Below are positions 8,965 through 17,082 of a stretch of 64,000 nucleotides of DNA, one piece after another. The notes below the pieces were generated by a model. The model saw only the letters and a list, made by a program, of their open reading frames with translations, was not told the origin of the DNA and did no database searches. Every line of letters begins with the position of its first letter. Positions within the stretch are counted from its first letter, which is position 1. The translations under genes and the position numbers were made by a program. The stretch is from Planctomycetaceae bacterium (GTDB lineage: Bacteria > Planctomycetota > Phycisphaerae > UBA1845 > UTPLA1): contig WYBU01000017.1 of NCBI GenBank assembly GCA_011525745.1, positions 26,756 through 90,755 on the forward strand, given 5' to 3'.

Positions 8965-10446
8965 ATGCTGCGCATCCGCGGACTCTCGAAGCAGTATCCC
9001 GGCGTACTGGCGCTGGACCGAGTCGATTTCGAAGTCGCGGCGGGCGAAGTCCATGCGCTGGTGGGTGAGAACGGCGCGGGAAAGAGCACGCTCGTCAAGA
9101 TACTCGGCGGCGCGGTCGAGCCGGACTCCGGCGACGTCGCGCTGGCGGGGCGGCGACTGCCGCTGGGTTCGCCGGTCGCGGCGCGGCGGGCGGGCGTCGC
9201 CATTATTTATCAGGAATTCTCGCTGGCGCCGGAGCTGAGCGCGGCCGAGAACATCTTCCTCGGCCGCGAGCAGACGCGCTTCGGCCTGCTGTGCGGGCGG
9301 ACGATGCGAGACGCGGCCCGCGCCGTGCTCGAACGGCTGGGCTGCAACGCCGATCCGGCGGCGCGGGTCGAGTCGCTGAGCGTGGGCGTGCGGCAGCAGG
9401 TCGAAATTGCCCGCGCCCTGGCGTTCGACGCGCGGCTGCTCGTGTTCGACGAACCATCGGCGACGCTGACCGATCAGGAACTGTCGCGGCTGTTCGAGAC
9501 GATCCGCCAGCTTCGCGCCGCGGGGCTGGCGATCATCTACATCTCGCACCGGCTGGAGGAAATCTTCGCACTGGCCGACCGCGTGACCGTGCTGCGCGAC
9601 GGCCGGCACATGGCCACCGCCCCCGTGCGCGAGGTCGATCGGGCACAACTGATCCGCTGGATGGTGGGGCGCGACCTGGCCGAGGAGTTTCCGCCGCGGG
9701 CCGGCGCCGGCGGCGACGTGGCGCTGGAAGTGCGCGGGCTGGCGGCGCGGCCCTATTTCCATGAGGCGACGTTCGACGTGCGGCGCGGCGAGATCGTCGG
9801 CCTGGCGGGCCTGGTCGGCGCCGGCCGCACGTCGCTGGGCCTGGCGCTGGGCGGCGGCATCCGCCCGACGGAGGGGACCGCCATGCTGGACGATCGGCCG
9901 ATGGACTTCGGCGGTCCGTGGGACGCGCTGGACGCCGGCGTGGGCTATTTGACGGAGGATCGCAAGGGGCGCGGCATCCTCGAATTTCTGTCGGTTGCAG
10001 AGAACATCACGATCTCGAACCTGCCGGCGTATCGCCTGTTCGGGTTGCTGGCCGAGGGGCGGCGTCGCGCGGCGGCGCAGGAATCGTGTTCGCGGTTCCG
10101 GGTCAAGACGCCGACGATCGACCGGCCGATCCGCACGCTCAGCGGCGGCAATCAGCAGAAGGCGCTGCTGGCGCGGCTGATGTTGCGACCGCTGAAGTTG
10201 CTGATTCTCGACGAGCCGACCCGCGGCATCGACGTGGGGGCGAAGGCCGAGGTGTACCGGCTGATGAACGCACTGGCGGCCGGCGGCCTGGCGGTGTTGA
10301 TGATTTCGTCGGAGTTGCCGGAGCTGCTGGGCATGTGCGACCGCATCGTGGTGATGCGCGAGGGACGGACCGTGGGCGAATTGCCGCGCGGCGCGGCCAC
10401 GCAGGAGCGGATCATGGACCTGGCCACGGGAGGGTCGGCGGCATGA
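8965..10446 (+). CDS. Sugar-type ABC transporter double ATPase (RbsA/MglA-like)
   Basis: 493 residues with two tandem ATP-binding cassettes, as in RbsA and MglA. Cassette 1 has Walker A GENGAGKST (about residue 35), signature LSVGVRQQVEIARAL and Walker B LLVFDEPSATLT. Cassette 2 has the usual degenerate Walker A (GLVGAGRTSL), signature LSGGNQQKALLARLM and Walker B LLILDEPTRGIDVGAK. It should energise uptake through the permease encoded next, whose ATG overlaps its TGA. The leader is short and no clear Shine-Dalgarno is seen in CAGTAACCGCCCATG. The substrate is probably a monosaccharide or similar, by family. Confidence 0.94.
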   Translation: MLRIRGLSKQYPGVLALDRVDFEVAAGEVHALVGENGAGKSTLVKILGGAVEPDSGDVALAGRRLPLGSPVAARRAGVAIIYQEFSLAPELSAAENIFLGREQTRFGLLCGRTMRDAARAVLERLGCNADPAARVESLSVGVRQQVEIARALAFDARLLVFDEPSATLTDQELSRLFETIRQLRAAGLAIIYISHRLEEIFALADRVTVLRDGRHMATAPVREVDRAQLIRWMVGRDLAEEFPPRAGAGGDVALEVRGLAARPYFHEATFDVRRGEIVGLAGLVGAGRTSLGLALGGGIRPTEGTAMLDDRPMDFGGPWDALDAGVGYLTEDRKGRGILEFLSVAENITISNLPAYRLFGLLAEGRRRAAAQESCSRFRVKTPTIDRPIRTLSGGNQQKALLARLMLRPLKLLILDEPTRGIDVGAKAEVYRLMNALAAGGLAVLMISSELPELLGMCDRIVVMREGRTVGELPRGAATQERIMDLATGGSAA

Positions 10447-11393
10447 ACGCGCGGCGACCAAACGTGCTTCGCATCCTGGCGCGTTACGGCATCGTCGTCG
10501 CGCTGTTGATCGAGCTGATCGTGTTTTCGTGGGCATCCGAGCCGTTCCTGACGCTGGAAAACCAGGCCAACGTCATGCGGCAGATTTTCGAGATCGCCAT
10601 CATTGCGGCCGGGATGACATTCGTCATTCTCACGGCGGGCATCGATCTTTCCGTCGGATCACTGGTTGCGGCGGCAGGCGTCTCATGCGCGGCCGTGGTC
10701 GCCATCGACTTCGGAACGTTGCCGTTGCGCATCGCGGCCGGCTGCATGACCGGGGTCGCGGTGGCGGCGGCCGGCGGGCTGGTCAACGGACTGGTCATCA
10801 CCGTGATGCGCCTCCCGCCGTTCGTGGCGACACTGGCGATGATGACGATCGCGCGCGGCGTCGTGCTGCACGCGACGGAGAGCCGGACGATCTCGGGATT
10901 GCCCGAGGGTTTCGCGGCCCTGAGCGAAGGCGCCACGCCGATTGCGATCATGCTGGTGGTGTTCATCGGATCGTGGCTGGTGCTGATGCGCACGGTGTTC
11001 GGCCGGCACGTCTACGCGGTCGGCGGCAATGCCGAGGCGGCGCGGCTGTGCGGCATTCGCGTGTCGCGCGTGTTGCTGAAGGTGTATGCGATCAGCGGCG
11101 CGCTGGCGGGACTGGCGGGCGTGCTGGGCGCGGCGCGGCTGAACTCGGGCTATCCGCGGGCGGGCGAGCTGGCGGAACTGGACGCCATCGCGGCCGTCGT
11201 CGTGGGCGGGGCGAGCCTGGCGGGCGGGCGCGGCTCGATCTGGGGGACGCTGGTCGGCGCGCTCGTGATCGGCGAGCTGAACAACGGGCTGAGCCTGCTG
11301 CACGTCGAACATTTCAGCAAGAAGATCGTCGTGGGCGTGGTGCTGGTGCTGGCGGCGTTCTTGGATCGCTTCCGCGCCGAGGGCAAGTCGTAG
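10443..11393 (+). CDS. Sugar-type ABC transporter permease (RbsC-like)
   Basis: 316 residues, inner-membrane permease of the BPD_transp_2 family with about 8-10 hydrophobic helices. The family motif AGIDLSVGSLVA is at about residue 60, and the C-terminal AVVVGGASLAGGRGSIWGT (EAA-like coupling region) is intact. ATG 10443-10445 overlaps the TGA of the ATPase (ATGA), so the two are translationally coupled. With the lipoprotein at 6222 it makes a complete importer. Codon use and GC match the neighbours, so there is no sign of transfer. Confidence 0.94.
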   Translation: MNARRPNVLRILARYGIVVALLIELIVFSWASEPFLTLENQANVMRQIFEIAIIAAGMTFVILTAGIDLSVGSLVAAAGVSCAAVVAIDFGTLPLRIAAGCMTGVAVAAAGGLVNGLVITVMRLPPFVATLAMMTIARGVVLHATESRTISGLPEGFAALSEGATPIAIMLVVFIGSWLVLMRTVFGRHVYAVGGNAEAARLCGIRVSRVLLKVYAISGALAGLAGVLGAARLNSGYPRAGELAELDAIAAVVVGGASLAGGRGSIWGTLVGALVIGELNNGLSLLHVEHFSKKIVVGVVLVLAAFLDRFRAEGKS

Positions 11394-11414
11394 GTCGCCT
11401 TGGCGCGCCCGGGG

Positions 11415-11520
11415 ACTCAACATGGCCAAGCCATAGCGAGCGTGGGACAAACGGGCGGGACGCCCGTAGGACCCGCGACATGAAGGCTCGCTTCGCGCGA
11501 GGACTTGACCATGCTACTCG
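11415..11520. repeat. dispersed inverted-repeat element with nested hairpin
   Basis: Outer imperfect inverted ends CATGGCCAAGCC (about 11421) and CGCGAGGACTTGACCATGC (11496-11514) flank ACGGGCGGGACGCCCGTAGG, which is the hairpin core also seen at 3260, 43190 and 59470. The outer end matches the element at 54626-54696 in 18 of 19 bases. It lies in the convergent gap between the permease and the histidine kinase. Confidence 0.6.
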
Positions 11521-11554
11521 TGTGAGCGGCCGCCGCTCGTTCCGGCGCGATTCA

Positions 11555-14107
11555 TCACGCGTCGAGCACTTCGCGCACGCGCCGCGCCAGCGACGACGGC
11601 GTGTAGGGCTTGGGAATGAACGACACGCCCTCATCGAGCACGCCGTGGTGCGAGATCGTGTCCTCGGTGTAGCCCGAGGCGAAGAGCACCTTCAGGTCGC
11701 GGCGCCGCTCACGCAGCGCCGAGGCGACTTCCTGTCCGCTCATGCCGGGCATCACGACGTCGGTCATAACAAGATCAATCTTGTCATGATTAGAGGCGGC
11801 CAGCTTCAGGGCCTCATCGCCGCCGGCGGCCTCGAGCACCGTGTAGCCGTGATTGCGCAGCGTCTGGGCGGCCACCCAGCGCACCAGCGGTTCGTCCTCG
11901 ACGATCAGCACGGTCTCGGTCCCGCGCGTGGAGGGAGCGGCGGGCGGCGCGGACGCGGCGGCCGCCTGGTCCTCGACGGCGCGCGGCAGATAGATTTTGA
12001 ACGTCGTTCCCTTGCCCGGCTCGCTGTAGAGCCAGATGTGTCCGCCGTGCTGTTTGACGACGCCGTGGACGGTGGCCAATCCCAGGCCGGTTCCCTTGCT
12101 GCGGTCCTTGGTCGTGAAAAACGGCTCGAAGATGTGCTGCTGTACGGCGGCGTCCATGCCGTGGCCGGTGTCGCTGACGGCCAGCAACACGTATTCACCC
12201 GGCGCCACTTCGGGATGGGTGCTCGTATAGCCGTCGTCGAGGAGTACGTTCTGTACCTCGATGGAAAGCGTGCCGCCGCAGGGCATGGCGTCGCGGGCGT
12301 TGACGGCCAGGTTGACGATGATCTGCTCGAAGTGGCTGGGATCGATGCGCACGCTCCAGGCGTCGGGCGCGGCGCGCGTGTGCAGCCTGATGTCCTCGCC
12401 CAGCAGGCGAGACAGCAGCCGCTCGACGTTGCCGACCAGCTCGCCGAGATCGACGATGCGCGGCTCGATGATCTGTTTGCGGGCGAACGCCAGCAACTGA
12501 TTGGTCAAAGCCGCGGCGCGCTCCGCCGCCTCGCGAATGCCGGCGAGAAAATCGTGCGCCGGGTTGCCCTGGGGCAGGGCATCGCGTGCCAGTTCGAGAT
12601 AGCCGAAGATGGCGGTCAGCCAGTTGTTGAAGTCGTGGGCGACTCCGCCGGCCAGCCGGCCGATGCCTTCCATTTTCTGAGCGTGCAGCAGTTGCTCTTC
12701 GAGCTGTTTGCGTTGCGAGATGTCACGGAGGATGACGGAGAAGTACTTCTCGTTTTCGAGCGTCACCTGGGAGATCGAGGCCTCGATCGGAAACTCCTCG
12801 CCGTCGGCCCGCAGGCCGGACAGCGCGCCGAGCGCGCCCATGGTGCGGCTGGTGATGCCGGTTTCGCCGAAGCGCCGGATGTGCGCGGCGTGCGTCGCGC
12901 GAAAGCGCTCGGGGATGAAGCGCTCGATGGGGGCGCCGACGGCCTGCGCGGCGCGGCAGCGGAACATCTTTTCGGCGGCGGCGTTGAAAAAGACGATGCG
13001 CTGATCGGCGTTGATGGTGATGATGGCGTCCATCGCGGACTGAAGAATGCCGTTGAGTCGCGCCTCGCTGAGTCGCAGCGCGCTTTCGGCGCGACGCATG
13101 TCGGTGACGTCCTGGGCCGTTCCGAACAGGCGCACCACGTTGCCGGCCTCGTCCAGCACCGGCGCGCCGCGCACGTGAATGACGCGCTCCTCGCCCTGGA
13201 CCGAGATGCGGAAGTAATGGCTCAACGGTCGGCGCTCCGCCACGGCATGCTCGGCTTCGTTTCGAACGCGGTCGCGATCATCCGGATGTACTGTGTCGAG
13301 AAATGCGTCAAACGTGCCGCCGAACTGCGCCTCGGTCAGGCCGAAGATGCGCAGCAACTCGCGCGACCACGTCACGCGGCCGGTCTGAAGATCGCGGTTC
13401 CAGTTCCCCAGCCGCGCCAGGTGTTGCGCCTCGGCGAGGTCGTTCTCGCTGGTCCGAAGGGCGGTCTGGATTTCATCGTGCCGGCGGATGCCGCGATGAA
13501 TCGAGACGCCGGCCGCGACAACCACGCTGACGGTCACCACGCAGCCGATGCCGATCGCCCACACGGCGGTGCGAATCGTGCCTTTGACCGCCGCGTGGTA
13601 CTGGGCCACCAAGTCGTACTGGTCATTCTCCATGGCTTCGATGGCATTGTTGATGCGGGCCTCGGCGGCCGAGCCGTTCTTCCGGAACAGACCTCCGGCG
13701 GCCGCGGCGCCGTCGCGGCGGCGCGTGTCGGCCAGCGATCGAAGTCGCGCGAATTCGGCGTTAATTGCAGCGACCAATTCGTCGAGCTGCCGCCGCGCAT
13801 CGGGATCATTCGAGACGGACGAGCGTAGTCGGTCGAGCGTCGCGGCGGCGGCTGCTTCGGTCCGGATCAGGGCGTCGAACGTCGTTGCCTCGCCATTGAT
13901 GACGAATGCACCGGCGGCATATCGTCCCGCGGTGACCTGCGACAACAACTCCTTGAGATCGAGCAGGACGGCGTGCGCGTGCTTGCGCTGCGCGGCGGCG
14001 CGTTCGAGACGGGCGATGCACTGATACAACACCGCACAACTGAGCAGGAACACCAGTAAAGCGACGCCCAGTCCCATCCGTATCTTGCCGAACGTTGTTG
14101 CCCGCAT
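11555..14107 (-). CDS. Hybrid sensor histidine kinase (CHASE3-like, two PAS, HisKA, HATPase, REC)
   Basis: 850 residues. Two transmembrane helices (about 10-30 and 180-202) flank a helical extracytoplasmic region resembling CHASE3. Then follow two PAS domains (about 215-340 and 345-475), a dimerisation/phospho-acceptor helix with His491 in GVAHDFNNW, an HATPase_c domain (VNLAVNARDAMP, DTGHGM, GTGLGLATVHGVV) and a C-terminal receiver with Asp783 in VMTDVVMPGMSG and Lys in IPKPY. The protein should autophosphorylate at His491 and pass phosphate to Asp783. The H-box has Trp where most relatives have Leu. No response regulator or target gene is adjacent, so the signal and output are unknown. Confidence 0.93.
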   Translation of the reverse strand: MRATTFGKIRMGLGVALLVFLLSCAVLYQCIARLERAAAQRKHAHAVLLDLKELLSQVTAGRYAAGAFVINGEATTFDALIRTEAAAAATLDRLRSSVSNDPDARRQLDELVAAINAEFARLRSLADTRRRDGAAAAGGLFRKNGSAAEARINNAIEAMENDQYDLVAQYHAAVKGTIRTAVWAIGIGCVVTVSVVVAAGVSIHRGIRRHDEIQTALRTSENDLAEAQHLARLGNWNRDLQTGRVTWSRELLRIFGLTEAQFGGTFDAFLDTVHPDDRDRVRNEAEHAVAERRPLSHYFRISVQGEERVIHVRGAPVLDEAGNVVRLFGTAQDVTDMRRAESALRLSEARLNGILQSAMDAIITINADQRIVFFNAAAEKMFRCRAAQAVGAPIERFIPERFRATHAAHIRRFGETGITSRTMGALGALSGLRADGEEFPIEASISQVTLENEKYFSVILRDISQRKQLEEQLLHAQKMEGIGRLAGGVAHDFNNWLTAIFGYLELARDALPQGNPAHDFLAGIREAAERAAALTNQLLAFARKQIIEPRIVDLGELVGNVERLLSRLLGEDIRLHTRAAPDAWSVRIDPSHFEQIIVNLAVNARDAMPCGGTLSIEVQNVLLDDGYTSTHPEVAPGEYVLLAVSDTGHGMDAAVQQHIFEPFFTTKDRSKGTGLGLATVHGVVKQHGGHIWLYSEPGKGTTFKIYLPRAVEDQAAAASAPPAAPSTRGTETVLIVEDEPLVRWVAAQTLRNHGYTVLEAAGGDEALKLAASNHDKIDLVMTDVVMPGMSGQEVASALRERRRDLKVLFASGYTEDTISHHGVLDEGVSFIPKPYTPSSLARRVREVLDA

Positions 14108-14258
14108 GGGACGGAACAGCGTACATCAATCGAAACAGAGTTCAAGTGAAAAAAGGCTCGCGATGCGAAATATCGCAATCCCGTGGGGCGCCGAGGCCTG
14201 GGGCGGCTCGTAACGCAACCGCAAAGACCCGTGTGCATGTCGAGCCGAAAGGCCATTC

Positions 14259-15383
14259 TCAGTGCTGGCCGTCGGCTTCGTTCTCGGTCGGCGTCGACAG
14301 CACGGGCGTGGGTTTGTCGGGGAAGTCGGCGGGGAAGTCGGCCTCGGCGCCGGTCGGCGTATCCAGGAATTCCATGTCCGCGGCAGTCAGATCCTCGCAG
14401 GACTCGGCCGCGGCGGCCCGCAGGCCGTCGTCCAGGCCGACGCAGGCCTTGTCGAATCCGGCCTGGATCGAGCCGCCCTGCGACTGAGCGGAAACCAGCG
14501 CGAAAGCGCCGTCCTCGGGATAGAAGCAGGCGAACGCCAGCGACGTGAATCCGTAGCGGCTGCGCGCCAGCAGCGTCGTCGATCGGACGGTTTTCGTCGT
14601 TTGGCCGGCGTCGTCGGTTGTGACGTCGATGCGATCGTGGCTGCCGATGACGTCGGTCATCGTGCTCATTGCGCCGCTGACGAACGCCTCGTTCCAGCGA
14701 TGCGCCGGATCGGAATGATCCCACTGGACGAATACCTTGACGGAATCGGAGACCGAGCCGTCGCGCGAGCGGGGCCAGACGATCAGCCGCCCCGTGCCGG
14801 CGTCGTCCGCGGACGTCGGGCGATGGTCGAACAGCGCACACAGGAAGCGCTCGTAACCGTTGCCGAGATTGACCCACAGTCGAAAGGCGACCGGCTCTTC
14901 GCCGGCGCTGCCGGACCCATCCGGCTCGCCGTCCCCGTCGAAGTCGAACCCGGCGAAGCTGGCGACATAGGGAATGCTCTTGCCGTCGAGTTCGAGAACG
15001 CCCTGCGCGACGGAATGCGCTTCGGCCGACGTCAGGTCGTCCTGCACCGACGTGCCGATCTGAAGCGCCCGATCGGCGAAGCGCTGGAACGCGTGAACGA
15101 CCTCGGCTCCGGCCCGCAGCGCGCGGTCGATGGCCGTGCCGCTGGTTTCGGCGGCGCCGATGGACTTCGATGCGCCGGCCGCGCTTTGCGCGTCATCGGG
15201 CAGCTCACTGACGTCGAGCGTGATTCGCACCGGGACGAAAGGCGCCAGCGCCGCGCGCGGCTGAGGACCGGCGATGAGGCCGGGAATGACTCCGGAAAGA
15301 AACGCCATACGGGAATCACAGGCCGCTATGGCCAGCCCCGTCAGACCGGCGACCGCGACGACCGAGGCAGGGAGACGCTTCAT
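14259..15383 (-). CDS. Putative lipoprotein, uncharacterised
   Basis: 374 residues from ATG 15383 (MKRLPASVVAVAGLTGLAIA, then Ala-Cys22), a lipoprotein signal with lipobox. GGAG lies 8 bases upstream. The mature protein has a calcium-loop-like DFDGDGEPDGSG at about residues 170-180, then LWVNLGNGYERFLCALFDHR and a C-terminal acidic, Pro-rich tail. I recognise no family. An in-frame upstream extension of 96 codons exists but is Cys/Arg-rich and lacks coding character. The gene is separated from the kinase by 151 bases on one side and from the cation transporter by 229 on the other, so it is probably its own unit. Confidence 0.72.
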   Translation of the reverse strand: MKRLPASVVAVAGLTGLAIAACDSRMAFLSGVIPGLIAGPQPRAALAPFVPVRITLDVSELPDDAQSAAGASKSIGAAETSGTAIDRALRAGAEVVHAFQRFADRALQIGTSVQDDLTSAEAHSVAQGVLELDGKSIPYVASFAGFDFDGDGEPDGSGSAGEEPVAFRLWVNLGNGYERFLCALFDHRPTSADDAGTGRLIVWPRSRDGSVSDSVKVFVQWDHSDPAHRWNEAFVSGAMSTMTDVIGSHDRIDVTTDDAGQTTKTVRSTTLLARSRYGFTSLAFACFYPEDGAFALVSAQSQGGSIQAGFDKACVGLDDGLRAAAAESCEDLTAADMEFLDTPTGAEADFPADFPDKPTPVLSTPTENEADGQH

Positions 15384-15612
15384 GGGATTCTCCGAAGGGG
15401 TCATTCCAAATGGCCGAGACCGCGACGCGGCAGAAGGCGCGCAGCAAACCCATACAGGGTGTATCGGCCGAAAGCACGGATGCCTGCAAATGACGGGTCC
15501 GACTGAACATGTCGGACAAGCCCAAAACATATTGTATCGCTGCGACGCCCGTATCGCGCAGACAATTTGCAGGAATTGCATAGCGTCAGCACAAATCATG
15601 GGTTCGCCGGTC

Positions 15613-16590
15613 TTATCCCCGAGAATCAGAGCGGGCCGGCGATGGAGGCCGATCATGCCGCTCATGTTCAAAGGAACGCCCGCGTTCTTCAGTCAAATGC
15701 GACATGGCCGTGTGCGGCTCAACGTGAACCAGCGCCTGATGGATTGCCGGTATCGCGCGGCGCAGTCCGTCCTGCACCTCGTGGGCGACGCCGTGCGACT
15801 GCTGCACGGTCATGAGCGGATCGACTTCGATGTGGATGTCGACCATGTACTCCAGCCCGGCCTTGCGCACCCAGAGCTTTTCGACGCCGCGCACGCCGCC
15901 GACGCCCAGGGCGATCGCGCGCAGGCGCTGGACCATCTCGTCGTTCTGTTGCCGGTCCATCAGTTCGTCGGTCGAATCGCGCAGCAACACGAGCGCCGCC
16001 CAGATCAGCGTTGCGCCGACGATGATGGCCGCCACGTCATCGGCCGAATGCCAGCCGACGTAGCGCGTCAGCCCCGCGCCGATCAGCACGGCCAGCGACG
16101 AGAACACGTCGCTGCGATGGTCCCATGCGTCCGCGATCAGCGACGTGCTGTTCAGCCTGCGGCCGAGGCGAATCTTGTAGCGGAACAACGACTCCTTGAT
16201 GACGATCGATGCAGCGGCGACGACGAGCGTGTAAGTCGCCGGGGCCGCGTGCGGCGCGCCGATCATCGAGAAAGCCCGAACGATCACCCAGGCGCCGGCG
16301 GCTGCCAGCGCGAGCGAAACGTACGCACCGATGACCGCCTCGGCCCGGCTGTGACCGTAGGGGTGATTCAGGTCGGGCGGTTTCATGGCGATGCGGAAGC
16401 CGACGAGCGTGCCGAGCGACGTGGCCAGGTCGGCGAGGCTGTGCAGGCCGTCGCTGACCAGCGCGAAGCAGTTGCCCAGCACGCCCGCGACGATTTTGGC
16501 AACGCCCAGCAGCAGGTTGATGACGATGCCGATCCACGTGCCCCACAGGGCGTCGCCGTAGGCTTGTCGCATGGCGGCTTCGTGAGGCAT
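15613..16590 (-). CDS. Cation diffusion facilitator family transporter (FieF/CzcD-like)
   Basis: 325 residues. A six-helix inner-membrane metal/proton antiporter, normally a homodimer exporting Zn, Fe, Mn or Co. The metal-site residues are present: SDGLHSLAD in helix 2 and DAWDHRSDV in helix 5 (HD-DD type), plus HPYGHSRAE in the loop. The C-terminal cytoplasmic ferredoxin-like domain contains VDIHIEVDP and the conserved His patterns. ATG 16588-16590 is preferred because GGAG lies 9 bases upstream; a GTG 8 codons further upstream is possible. A His/Arg-rich tail (about residues 300-325) may bind metal. The metal cannot be assigned from sequence. Confidence 0.92.
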   Translation of the reverse strand: MPHEAAMRQAYGDALWGTWIGIVINLLLGVAKIVAGVLGNCFALVSDGLHSLADLATSLGTLVGFRIAMKPPDLNHPYGHSRAEAVIGAYVSLALAAAGAWVIVRAFSMIGAPHAAPATYTLVVAAASIVIKESLFRYKIRLGRRLNSTSLIADAWDHRSDVFSSLAVLIGAGLTRYVGWHSADDVAAIIVGATLIWAALVLLRDSTDELMDRQQNDEMVQRLRAIALGVGGVRGVEKLWVRKAGLEYMVDIHIEVDPLMTVQQSHGVAHEVQDGLRRAIPAIHQALVHVEPHTAMSHLTEERGRSFEHERHDRPPSPARSDSRG

Positions 16591-17082
16591 GAGGCGGGAC
16601 TCCGGCGATGTCACGTCACGCGGGCGGTTAAAGGCCCGTCATGAACTTGCATTCCGCATACCAGCGTCGAAGGTTGCGGTGCGATCGGACGTATGTTCAT
16701 TTGTGAGCAACCCCGCGCGTGTCATCATGGTACGACCAGGCGAGCGTGGCGTCGGGATCGTGGCAGGTCCTGGATGATAGTCGCGCTCCGGTATCGCGTG
16801 AGACGAGGCCGTGCGGACCGATTGGAAAAAATACCCCCGGGCGCCTGTTTCAAGAACGCATGCTCGACTCCGCCACCAACGCTCCCGCCGTGCGCGGGGC
16901 GTTCTGCAACCGCTTCCGAAGCCGCTCGCGTGTGCGCGGGGCTTGAGCGTGCCATCCGACATTCACCCGACGGGGGTCGCGTCAGCCGTCCATTGATCCG
17001 CGGGCGTTCGGCGGTCAAACTACTCCCTTCCGCCGAGATGCGGTTGCCCAGCCGCGGCGGTGAAACACGCAAGGAGCGAAAC
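16591..17082. other. gene-free divergent intergenic region
   Basis: 492 bases between the cation transporter and the HtrA-like gene, which are divergently transcribed. Both promoters should lie here, but I see no convincing -35/-10 pair and no repeat family member. An open frame continuous with htrA crosses most of it on the plus strand, but it is Arg/Cys-rich and lacks a ribosome binding site. Confidence 0.5.
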
